64,000 nucleotides of DNA, taken from NCBI GenBank assembly GCA_001931535.1, contig CP016211.1:13438377-13502376 (forward strand), written 5' to 3'. The notes under the pieces are model-generated. The model was given only the letters and a program-made list of their open reading frames with translations, ran no database searches and was not told the DNA's origin. The DNA comes from Minicystis rosea (GTDB lineage: Bacteria > Myxococcota_A > Polyangia > Polyangiales > Polyangiaceae). Made by a program: the position numbers and the translations under genes. Shown here piece by piece: positions 27,351-34,651 of this stretch (the stretch's first letter is position 1; each line of letters begins with the position of its first letter).

Positions 27351-28198
27351 GCGGGCGACCGCCTCCCGCTCCAGCTCTGGAGCCGATTCACCACGAGGAG
27401 CAGCACGAACGAGATCACCAGCATCACGACCGCGATCGCCGTGGCGCCCGCGTAATCGTACTGCTCGAGGCGCGTCATGATGAGGAGCGGCGCGATCTCG
27501 GTCTTGTTCGGCATGTTGCCGGAGATGAAGACGACCGAGCCGTACTCACCGAGCGCGCGCGCGAAGGCGAGCGTCGTCCCCGTGAGCGCCGCGGGGAGGA
27601 TGGCCGGCAAGATCACCCGGCGAAACGTGTGGAAACGCGACGCGCCCAGCGTGGCGGCCGCCTCCTCCTGCTCGACGTCGAAGTCCTCCAGCACCGGCTG
27701 CACCGTGCGCACCACGAAGGGAAGCCCCACGAAGATGAGCGCGATCACCACGCCGAGCCGCGTGAACGCCGCCTCGATGCCCACCTTCGCGAGCGCGCCG
27801 CCGATCCACCCGCGCTGGCTGTACACGGTGGTGAGCGCGATCCCGCCGACGGCCGTCGGCAACGCGAAGGGCAGATCCACCACCGCGTCCACCGCGCTTC
27901 GCCCCGGGAAGCGATAACGCACCAGCACCCAGGCCAGGATCACGCCGAAGACCGCGTTGACCAAGGCCGCGATCAACGCGGCGCTGAAGCTCAGCCCATA
28001 AGCCGCCATGGCCCGCGGCCCGAGCGCGATGTCCCAGAAGCGCGACCAGCCGACGTTCGCCGCCTGCAACACGATCATCGCCAGCGGGATGAGCACCACC
28101 AGACAGAGATGAACGACGGTGATGCCCAGCGCGGGGCCGAAGCCCGGCAGGATGGTCTTCTGCCGGAGCAAGAGGTCACTGAATCGCCGCGGTCTCAT
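27347..28198 (-). CDS. cysT: Sulfate/thiosulfate ABC transporter permease CysT (CysU)
   Basis: 283 residues with six membrane spans. Family-defining blocks are LPFALPTAVGGIALTTVYSQRGWIG, FVGLPFVVRTVQPVLED, the EAA loop EEAAATLGASRFHTFRRVILPAI and ALGEYGSVVFISGNMPNKTEIAPLLI. It forms the heterodimeric channel with CysW. The gene overlaps the binding-protein gene upstream and cysW downstream by ATGA overlaps, implying strict stoichiometry through translational coupling. Confidence 0.94.
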   Translation of the reverse strand: MRPRRFSDLLLRQKTILPGFGPALGITVVHLCLVVLIPLAMIVLQAANVGWSRFWDIALGPRAMAAYGLSFSAALIAALVNAVFGVILAWVLVRYRFPGRSAVDAVVDLPFALPTAVGGIALTTVYSQRGWIGGALAKVGIEAAFTRLGVVIALIFVGLPFVVRTVQPVLEDFDVEQEEAAATLGASRFHTFRRVILPAILPAALTGTTLAFARALGEYGSVVFISGNMPNKTEIAPLLIMTRLEQYDYAGATAIAVVMLVISFVLLLVVNRLQSWSGRRSPA

Positions 28199-29220
28199 CG
28201 GTTGGCTTCGTAGATGCGGTCGAACGTACCACCATCCGCGAAGTGCTCGCGCTGCGCGGCGGCCCAGCCGCCGAAATCGGCGATGGTGACGAGATCCAGG
28301 GTGGGGAAGGGGGCCCGCGCGAACGGGAGCGCGGCCTGCGATCGCGGCCTGTAGAAGTGACGCGCGCCGATGCGCTGCGCCTCCTCGGTGAAGAGGAACG
28401 AGAGATACGCCTCGGCCACCGCGCGCGTCCCGCGGCGATCAACGATCTTGTCGACGACGGCGACCGGCGTCTCTGCGAGGATGCTCGCCGAAGGCGTGAC
28501 CACCTCGACCTCGTTCGGCCAGAGGTGATGCGCCGCGAGGAGGCCTTCGTTCTCCCAGGAGACGAGGACATCACCCATCCCGCGCTGCACGAACGTCGTG
28601 GTCGCCCCGCGCGCGCCCGAGTCGAGCACCGGGACGTTGCGGAACAGCCGGCGCACGAAATCCTCCGCGGCCGCGCGGTCCCCACCGCTTCGCTTGAGCG
28701 CATAGGAGAAGGCCGCGAGGAAGCCCCAACGCGCCGCGCCCGAGACCTTGGGGTTCGGCGTGATCACCCGCACGCCGGGCCGCGTGAGGTCGTCGAAATC
28801 GCGGATGCCCTTGGGGTTGCCCTTGCGGACGAGGAGGACGATGGTCGACGTGAAGGGCGCGCTGTGGTCGGGCAGGCGCGTGGCCCACTCCTTGGCGATG
28901 AGGCCGGCCTTCACGATGGCGTCGACGTCGTAGGCGAGGCCCAACGTCACCACGTCGGCCTCGAGCCCATCGATCACGCCGCGGGCTTGTTTCCCCGAGC
29001 CGCCGTGCGATTGACGGATGGCCACGCGCTGGCCTCCGCGCGCTTCCCACACGCGATTGAAGGCCGCGTTGATCTCGCGATAGAGGACGTACGTCGGATC
29101 GTACGAGACGTTGAGCAGCGTGGGCCCGTCACCCGATGCGTTGCCGCAGCCGATCGCGCCTTCGGCGATCGCGGCGCCGAAGAGACCGAGGAGCGTGCGT
29201 CGCGACGGGCTCGTCGTCAT
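28195..29220 (-). CDS. sbp: Periplasmic sulfate-binding protein of the ABC transporter
   Basis: 341 residues. The N-terminus is a twin-Arg-like, lipobox-containing signal (SRRTLLGLFGAAIAEGAIGC), so the protein is probably a lipoprotein. Hallmarks of Sbp/CysP are LLNVSYDPTYVLYREINAAF, IRQSHGGSGKQARGVIDGLEADVVTLGLAYDVDAI, RKGNPKGIRDFDDLTRPGV.VITPNPKVSGAARWGFLAA and FVQRGMGDVLVSWENE. It captures sulfate or thiosulfate for CysT/CysW. It overlaps DUF2325 upstream and cysT downstream by 4 bp each. Confidence 0.94.
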   Translation of the reverse strand: MTTSPSRRTLLGLFGAAIAEGAIGCGNASGDGPTLLNVSYDPTYVLYREINAAFNRVWEARGGQRVAIRQSHGGSGKQARGVIDGLEADVVTLGLAYDVDAIVKAGLIAKEWATRLPDHSAPFTSTIVLLVRKGNPKGIRDFDDLTRPGVRVITPNPKVSGAARWGFLAAFSYALKRSGGDRAAAEDFVRRLFRNVPVLDSGARGATTTFVQRGMGDVLVSWENEGLLAAHHLWPNEVEVVTPSASILAETPVAVVDKIVDRRGTRAVAEAYLSFLFTEEAQRIGARHFYRPRSQAALPFARAPFPTLDLVTIADFGGWAAAQREHFADGGTFDRIYEANR

Positions 29221-29540
29221 CCGGTCGCGGCCAGGTGCTGCTCGCGGATCGCGAGCGCATCCAGCAAGGCTTGGAAGCGCGCGCTGCCGCAGCGGCGAAT
29301 CACGAGCGACGAGCGGCCCGCACGCTGGGCCAGCTTCTTCGCGAGGAGCACGGCGCCGTGGCTGTTCACGTCGGTGACGATCACCAGGAAATCCGAGCGC
29401 TCCACCAAGGCGCGCAAATCGCCGGCGCCGCGGCCGCCCACGTGGCCCGAGTGGAACTCCAGCTTGTGCCCGCTCCGCTCGGCGATCCGCTCGAGCTGCG
29501 TTTCGTTCCGCTCCCTGCCCCCGACCCAGCCGATAACCAT
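29217..29540 (-). CDS. DUF2325 protein, first gene of the sulfate operon
   Basis: 107 residues. ATG at 29540 follows GGAGGAGGATGCGTCC, a strong Shine-Dalgarno. The sequence has the DUF2325 pattern: IGWVGGRERNETQLERIAERSG, a central H.GHVGGR.AGDLRALVERSDFLVIVTDVNSHGA, and a C-terminal KK.AQRAGRSSLVIRRCGSARF. This is a small Rossmann-like fold of unknown function. Its stop overlaps the start of the sulfate-binding protein gene (ATGA), so it is made in fixed ratio with the transporter. A regulatory or sulfur-related role is plausible but unproven. Confidence 0.85.
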   Translation of the reverse strand: MVIGWVGGRERNETQLERIAERSGHKLEFHSGHVGGRGAGDLRALVERSDFLVIVTDVNSHGAVLLAKKLAQRAGRSSLVIRRCGSARFQALLDALAIREQHLAATG

Positions 29541-29617
29541 GGACGCATCCTCCTCCCCCGCGCGCCCGAAGCGCCTCGTGGGATCAACAGCCACTGCCCC
29601 GTTCCCGCCCTCGGTCC

Positions 29618-29673
29618 GCCGGCCATCCATCGCGGGGCTGCGCTCGACGCGCTGCTCGCGGAGGATCGCCGGC
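29618..29673 (-). promoter_or_regulatory. Leader stem-loop between the Cys-rich uORF and the sulfate operon
   Basis: Arms 29663-29673 and 29618-29628 pair over 10 of 11 positions (GCCGGCgATCC with GGATgGCCGGC on the minus strand), with a 34-nt loop. The stem starts 3 nt after the stop codon of the putative Cys-Cys-Cys leader peptide, where a stalled ribosome would cover it. It is a candidate attenuator or ribosome-binding-site-controlling structure. Confidence 0.4.
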
Positions 29674-29675
29674 CC

Positions 29676-29702
29676 TCAACAGCAACAGCGAAGAACGCGC
29701 AC
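29676..29702 (-). CDS. Putative cysteine-sensing leader peptide (uORF) of the sulfate operon
   Basis: A GTG at 29702, 8 nt after a GGAG, opens an 8-codon frame reading (M)RVLRCCC and then TGA. Three consecutive Cys codons (TGT TGC TGT) directly before the stop are rare. They are placed 135 nt upstream of the first gene of a sulfate-uptake operon, on the same strand, with a stem-loop right after them. Polycysteine uORFs that attenuate sulfur genes are established in mycobacteria; the analogy here is inference. Upstream in-frame starts (for example ATG 29783) would give a longer peptide with the same end. Confidence 0.5.
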   Translation of the reverse strand: MRVLRCCC

Positions 29703-29893
29703 GCCCACCGCTCCGTTGGCCCCTTCGCTCGCGCGGATGCGCGGGCGGGCAGGTGCAGGGCGGTGGGCGGCGATCGGGCTCATGGTGATCAGTGATCGGT
29801 GATCGTGTACGGCGTCGTTTGGTCCGGTGCGCTTCGCTCGGAGGCTCGGTCCGCGGGCTGGGCGGTGCCTGTTCCCCGACGACAGATGAAGCA

Positions 29894-29907
29894 TCCGCTA
29901 TAGCGGA
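29894..29907. promoter_or_regulatory. 14-bp perfect palindrome, candidate operator of the sulfate operon
   Basis: TCCGCTATAGCGGA is a perfect palindrome between the leader of the sulfate operon (minus strand) and the divergent exported-protein gene at 29958. Its AT-rich centre in GC-rich DNA and its position between divergent units suggest a dimeric repressor site, for example of Rrf2 or TetR type. The rest of 29703-29957 shows no other clear element. Confidence 0.45.
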
Positions 29908-29957
29908 CGACTTGTCAAATCGAATTGTCGCGCCCGCTCACACGCCACCCGGCACGC

Positions 29958-30470
29958 GTGCTGCTCGTCCGTCGAAGCGTGCGAACAGCCGCCGCCTCGT
30001 GCGCCGTCCTCTGGGTGCTCGCGCCTTCGATCGCGATCGCCGCGCCTCCCATTCTGCCCCTTCCTTCCCAAAGCTCCGATCTCGCCCCGCGCGTACGCGT
30101 CCACCTCGGCGGCCTGCTCGACCCGACGGTGAGCTTCGTGTTGCGCGGCGGTGGCGGCCGGGATGATGCGCTCGCCAGCCCGCTGCTCCGCGCCTATCGC
30201 GCGGCGCCCGAGATCGTCTTCGGTCTCAGGCCCGCGCCGCACGTGGAGATCTTCGCGGGCGTCGGCGCCGGCCCCGCGCACCTCGTGCTCGAGCCGGGGG
30301 CGCCGGGGGGGCCGAGAGAGGGCATGGCGCTCGCGATCTCAGCGTCGATCGGGGCGCGTTTTCCATGGCAGGGCGTGCCCTTCTCGGCGATCGCGCGCGC
30401 CGAGAGCGTGCACGGTCTCGGCGCTGCCGTGATGATCCGCTTCGCCCTCGATCTCGCTGCGGCGAAGTGA
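29958..30470 (+). CDS. Small exported protein, probable beta-barrel
   Basis: 170 residues from GTG 29958 (a TTG at 29925 and a GTG at 29979 are alternatives). A signal peptide (AAASCAVLWVLAPSIAIAAPP) precedes a 130-residue Gly-rich, beta-strand-like sequence (RVRVHLGGLLDPTVSFVLRGG, EIVFGLRPAPHVEIFAGVGAGPAHLVLE, MALAISASIGARF). These short amphipathic strands suggest a small outer-membrane barrel. There is no recognised family. It is divergent from the sulfate operon with an operator-like palindrome between. Confidence 0.55.
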   Translation: MLLVRRSVRTAAASCAVLWVLAPSIAIAAPPILPLPSQSSDLAPRVRVHLGGLLDPTVSFVLRGGGGRDDALASPLLRAYRAAPEIVFGLRPAPHVEIFAGVGAGPAHLVLEPGAPGGPREGMALAISASIGARFPWQGVPFSAIARAESVHGLGAAVMIRFALDLAAAK

Positions 30471-30619
30471 CCGGGGCAGCGACGCAGAGTCGCCGGAAAA
30501 TACCTTTCTGTTCGGAGGAGTGCGAAGGTCCATGAACGGAACGCAGGGACCGCTCCTGGATGGGACTTGATTTTTTTCGGAATAGAAGCGAAAGCGCGCG
30601 GTTAGGCGGGGCGCTCATG

Positions 30620-30647
30620 TTGACACGGATCGCGCTGCCGCTAGGAT
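30620..30647 (+). promoter_or_regulatory. Sigma-70-type promoter of the Gld-like ABC operon
   Basis: TTGACA (30620-30625), a 16-nt spacer and TAGGAT (30642-30647) match the housekeeping consensus closely. This is the best promoter in the window. It predicts a leader of about 130 nt before the TTG start at 30787. The rest of 30471-30786 has no gene. Confidence 0.65.
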
Positions 30648-30786
30648 GCGCCGCCGCTCGACGGAGGCCATTTTGTCGGCTCGTTCCGTCGAAAGGCGGC
30701 GTGAGCTCTCGGTGGTGGAAGGTTCCCCGCGGCTCCGCCCCGGAGGCGGTTCAAGGCTCGCTGAGGAGAGCCAAAAGGAGGTCGGA

Positions 30787-31956
30787 TTGTCTAGCGATGT
30801 GATGATCGAGGCCAACGCGCTGACCAAGCGATACGGGTCGTTGCGCGCGCTCGACAAGGTCAGCTTCGAGGTCCATCGCGGCGAGGTGGTGGGCTTCCTC
30901 GGGCCGAACGGCGCAGGGAAGTCGACGACCATGCGCATCTTGACGTGCTTCATCTCGGCCTCCGGTGGGAGCGCCAAGGTGCACGGCTACGATGTCTTCG
31001 ACGACCCGCTCGAGGTGCGGAAGCGCGTCGGTTACTTGCCGCAGCGCGCGCCCCTCTACGGCGACATGAACGTGTGGGAGTACCTCTCGTTCGTCGCCGA
31101 CATGCGCGGGCTCGAGCAGTCCACCTTCAAGCGGCGCATGCGCGGCATCGTCGAGGTCTGTGGCCTCGCGCAGGTGCTGGGCAAGGACATCCGCGATCTG
31201 TCGCACGGCTATCGCCAGCGCGTCGGTCTCGGGCAGGCGCTGGTGCACGATCCGCCGATCCTCATCCTCGACGAGCCCACCGCCGATCTCGATCCCAACG
31301 AGAAGGCGGAGGTCATCAAGTACATCAAGGAGATCGGCAAGGATCGCACGATCCTCCTCTCGACCCACAACCTCTCCGAGGTCGAGGCGGCCTGTGCCCG
31401 CGCCATCATCGTCTCCAAGGGGCGCGTCGTCGCCGACGGCCCGCTCGACGAGATCCGCGCCAAGAGCGACAAGGTCCGCTACGTGGTCATGGTCCACGAG
31501 CAGCGCGTGCTCGAGGGCAGCGGGAAGAAGGCACCCAGCGCGCAAGAGGTCCAGGACGCGCTCGGCAAGCTCCCCAAGGTCAGCGCCGTCGGCGAGCTCC
31601 CCACGGACGACAAGGCGCACCGCTTCCAGTTCATGGCGCCGCTCTCCGTCGATCTGCGGCCCGAGCTCTTCCAGCTCATGGTGCAGAAGGGCTGGCTCCT
31701 CCTCGAGCTGCGCCGCGACGCGCAGACCCTGGAAGACGTGTTCCGCACCCTCACGAAGGGTGACGAGCGCAAGGATCGCGGTCGCTCCCTCGTCGAGGAA
31801 GACGACGAGGACGAGGACGACGACGACGCGTCCGAGACGACGGCCGGGGCGGCCGGGGACGATGATGAGGACGACGACGAGGACGAGGACGACGAGTCCG
31901 ACGGCGACGACGACGCGTCCGACGAGGACGACGAGAAGCCGGCGAAGAAGGGCTGA
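30787..31956 (+). CDS. ABC transporter ATPase, GldA-like, with a long acidic C-terminal tail
   Basis: 389 residues. TTG at 30787 is preferred because AGGAGG ends 5 nt before it; ATG 30802 is too far from that site. Walker A GPNGAGKST, signature LSHGYRQRVGLGQALVHDP, Walker B ILILDEPTADLDP and the STHNLSEVEAAC switch are all intact. The C-terminal 55 residues are an extreme Asp/Glu run (EEDDEDEDDDD and similar) ending DEKPAKKG, unusual for an ABC ATPase. It heads an operon with a GldF-like permease and a GldG-like protein, the set associated with gliding or envelope export in Bacteroidetes and widespread in deltaproteobacteria. Confidence 0.92.
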   Translation: MSSDVMIEANALTKRYGSLRALDKVSFEVHRGEVVGFLGPNGAGKSTTMRILTCFISASGGSAKVHGYDVFDDPLEVRKRVGYLPQRAPLYGDMNVWEYLSFVADMRGLEQSTFKRRMRGIVEVCGLAQVLGKDIRDLSHGYRQRVGLGQALVHDPPILILDEPTADLDPNEKAEVIKYIKEIGKDRTILLSTHNLSEVEAACARAIIVSKGRVVADGPLDEIRAKSDKVRYVVMVHEQRVLEGSGKKAPSAQEVQDALGKLPKVSAVGELPTDDKAHRFQFMAPLSVDLRPELFQLMVQKGWLLLELRRDAQTLEDVFRTLTKGDERKDRGRSLVEEDDEDEDDDDASETTAGAAGDDDEDDDEDEDDESDGDDDASDEDDEKPAKKG

Positions 31957-31962
31957 CCTCCC

Positions 31963-32696
31963 ATGAGCACCACACTGACGATCGCGAAGCGCGAGTTTCG
32001 CAGCAACTTCGACTCCCCCTTGGCCTACGTCGTGATCTGCCTCGCGCTGGTCATGCTGGGCGCCTTCTTCTTCTTCGTGAACGACTACTGGCAGATTGAC
32101 CGAGCCACGCTGGCGAGCCTCTTCGATCTCGCTCCGCTCGGTCTGTCGCTGGTCGTCATCCCCGTCGTCACCATGCGCCTCCTCGCGGAGGAGAAGCGCT
32201 CGGGCACGTTGGAGATGCTCATCACGCTGCCGGTCCGGGACCACGAGGTCATCCTCGGCAAGTTCCTCGGCGCGTGGGCCCTCGTGCTGGTCCTCATCGC
32301 CACGACGACGCTCTACCCGATCATGATGTTCAAGGCGCCGTGGCACCTCGGCTCGCTCGACAGCGGTCCGGTGCTCTCGGGCTACCTCGGGCTCGTGCTC
32401 TACAGCGCGGCCGCGGTCTCGATCGGCCTGCTCCTGTCGGCGCTGACGGAGAGCCAGGTCATCGCCTTCTTCATCACGTGGGCCCTGCTCGTCTTCTTCA
32501 GCGTCCTCGGTCGCTTCGCCAGGGGCTTCCCCCGGGCACGGCGCGGGACATCCTCAACTTCATCAGCTTCGATGCGCATATCGCGCCGTTCGCGCGCGGC
32601 CAGATCATCACGCGGGACATCATCTACTTCCTCTCGATCGCGATCGGCTGCCTGATGGCGGCCTTCCGGGCGCTCGAGCGGCGGAAGTGGGCATAG
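31963..32696 (+). pseudogene. ABC-2 permease, GldF-like, frameshifted near its 3' end
   Basis: ATG at 31963, 6 nt after the ATPase stop. Up to about residue 188 it is a standard ABC-2 permease (MSTTLTIAKREFRSNFDSPLAYV..., LLAEEKRSGTLEMLITLPVRDHEVILGKFLGAWAL) with five membrane spans. At the run of five C (32529-32533) the frame is lost and would end in Arg/Ser-rich nonsense at 32655. The -1 frame continues as GTARDILNFISFDAHIAPFARGQIITRDIIYFLS...ALERRKWA to TAG 32694-32696, exactly the conserved end of the family. One extra base in the run restores 244 residues. The break may be an assembly error, a true mutation, or slippage; neighbours on both sides are intact. Confidence 0.85.
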
Positions 32697-32706
32697 GGAG
32701 ACGGCC

Positions 32707-34545
32707 ATGGAAAGAAAGACGAAAGCCAGGGCCGAGACAGGGATCTACCTGCTCGTCGTCGCGGCCATCCTGGTCGTGGCGAACCTCGTGTCGGTCCGCG
32801 CCTACAAGCGCATCGACGTCACCAAGAACGAGCGCTACTCGCTCTCCAAGGGCTCCGCGCGCCTCGTCGCCGAGGGCCTCACGAAGGACCTCGACGTCAC
32901 CCTCTACGTGACGCGCGGCCTGCCCAAGCACGAGGCGTTCATCCAGGACCTCACGGACCTGATGAACGAGTACGAGCGCGCCGCCGCCGGCCGGATGCAC
33001 TACACGATCGTCGAGCCCAAGACCGACGAGGAGCGCGCCAAGGCCAAGGAAGACGGCATGCAGGAAGCCGCCTTCGGCGAGGGCAGCAAGACGGGGAAGG
33101 ACCAGGCCCTCATCTCGAAGGGCTTCATGGGCATCTCCTTCAAGTACGGGAGCGAGAAGGAAGCGATCCCGATCATGTCGCCCGAGCAGGCGCAGGGCCT
33201 CGAGTTCTGGATCACCAACAAGATCCGTGAGATTCGCGACCGCGCCGACAACCGCTTCCAGAAGATCGGCATCGTCACCGGCAAGGACGAGATCAAGCTC
33301 AGCGAAGCGAACCTGATCGCGGCCGGCGGTGGTCGCGGCGGCGGCCCGACGATGAAGGGGATCATGGAGCAGGCGCTCCCCTTCTACAAATTCGAGGACG
33401 TCGATCTGCAGGGCGGCGAGGCCGAGATCAACAAGGAGCTCGTCGGCCTCATCATCACGCAGCCCGGCAAGGACTTCACCGAGAAGGAGCTGCGCCGCAT
33501 CGACCAGTTCCTCATGCAGGGGAACAAGGCGGTCGCCATCTTCGCGAGCGCCGTGAACCTCAAGGCCAGCGACGCCGCGATGAAGGCGGAGCTGAACCTG
33601 CACGGCCTCGACAAGCTCCTCGACGGCTACGGCGTGGAGATGAAGAAGGACGCCGTCTTCGACTGGGCGCGTCCCGCGGTCGTGCGCGTCATGACGCAGG
33701 GCATGCCGGTCGTCGCAGGTCACCCGGCCACGGTGCTCACGCAGTACGACGGCCGCGCCGAGGAGACGACGCAGTTCCTCGATCAGAGCTTCCCCGGCTT
33801 CTTCCGCATGGAGGAGCTGGTCTTCCCGTTCCCCTCGACGCTCGTCACGCACGCGGACAAGCAGCCGGGCGCGACGGTGAAGATCGTGGCCCGCACCACG
33901 CCGCGTTCGACGGCGGTCGCCGCCGACACGGTGGAGATGAAGCCCGCCCGCGGCGAGCTCAAGCCGAAGGGTGAGTACGGCCAGCGCGCGATCGCGGTGG
34001 CGGTCGAGGGCAAGCTGAAGAGCGCGTTCGCCGGCAAGGCGGACGGCATCGAGGCGCCCGCGGAGTCGAAGGACAAGAGCCGCCTGCTCGTGGTGTCGTC
34101 GTCGCAGTTCCTCGCGAACCCGTACGCGCGCTCGGGCAACGCGCCGCCGATGCCGCCGCAGCTCCAGATGATGGGGCCGATGGGCGGCGACGAGGAGCTG
34201 ATGATGCTCTCGCAGCCGTACGCGCAGCAGTACCTGACGGGCACCATCCTCGCGTTCAAGAACACCCTCGACTGGATGGGCGGCGACTCGGATCTGATCG
34301 CGGCGAGCGCCAAGCTCATCGGCGAGCCGAACCTCACCTACCTCGACATCCAGAAGCCGAAGGAGGCCGCCACCGACGCGGAGACGGCCAAGCGTCAGGA
34401 AGAGGAGACGGCGGCGGAGATCACCAAGGTGCAGCAGCGGGTGCAGTGGACGATGACCCTGTTCCCGGCGTTGCTCTTCGCGCTCTTCGGCATCGTCCGC
34501 TGGCGCCTCCGCGAGTCCGCGCGCAGCGCCATCACCCTCGACTGA
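32707..34545 (+). CDS. GldG-like ABC-associated auxiliary protein
   Basis: 612 residues with a transmembrane segment near each end (about 13-32 and 575-598). Between them lies a large extracytoplasmic region. Near its start is YSLSKGSARLVAEGLTKDLDVTLYVTRGLP, the hallmark of the GldG/ABC-type uncharacterised family. IGIVTGKDE, QALPFYKFEDVDLQ and the LVGLIITQPGKDFTEKELRRIDQFLMQGNKAVAIF segment also match. It is the third component of the ABC operon, 10 nt after the permease. A Met-rich patch (PPMPPQLQMMGPMGGDEELMM) near residue 480 is an odd insertion. Confidence 0.9.
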   Translation: MERKTKARAETGIYLLVVAAILVVANLVSVRAYKRIDVTKNERYSLSKGSARLVAEGLTKDLDVTLYVTRGLPKHEAFIQDLTDLMNEYERAAAGRMHYTIVEPKTDEERAKAKEDGMQEAAFGEGSKTGKDQALISKGFMGISFKYGSEKEAIPIMSPEQAQGLEFWITNKIREIRDRADNRFQKIGIVTGKDEIKLSEANLIAAGGGRGGGPTMKGIMEQALPFYKFEDVDLQGGEAEINKELVGLIITQPGKDFTEKELRRIDQFLMQGNKAVAIFASAVNLKASDAAMKAELNLHGLDKLLDGYGVEMKKDAVFDWARPAVVRVMTQGMPVVAGHPATVLTQYDGRAEETTQFLDQSFPGFFRMEELVFPFPSTLVTHADKQPGATVKIVARTTPRSTAVAADTVEMKPARGELKPKGEYGQRAIAVAVEGKLKSAFAGKADGIEAPAESKDKSRLLVVSSSQFLANPYARSGNAPPMPPQLQMMGPMGGDEELMMLSQPYAQQYLTGTILAFKNTLDWMGGDSDLIAASAKLIGEPNLTYLDIQKPKEAATDAETAKRQEEETAAEITKVQQRVQWTMTLFPALLFALFGIVRWRLRESARSAITLD

Positions 34546-34553
34546 GCCGAGCC

Positions 34554-34587
34554 CGAGGGCCCGCGTGCGGATCGCCGCGGGCCCTCG
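34554..34587 (+). terminator. Hairpin after the GldG-like gene
   Basis: A perfect 12-bp stem (CGAGGGCCCGCG and complement, 10-nt loop) starts 9 nt after the stop at 34545 and before the DUF4340 gene at 34652. It may terminate or reduce transcription into DUF4340. Confidence 0.7.
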
Positions 34588-34651
34588 ATTCACGACACGC
34601 CACGAACGTGCAGCACACCGGCCCGATGCGGCCGCGTGTCGCGAGGTCAAG

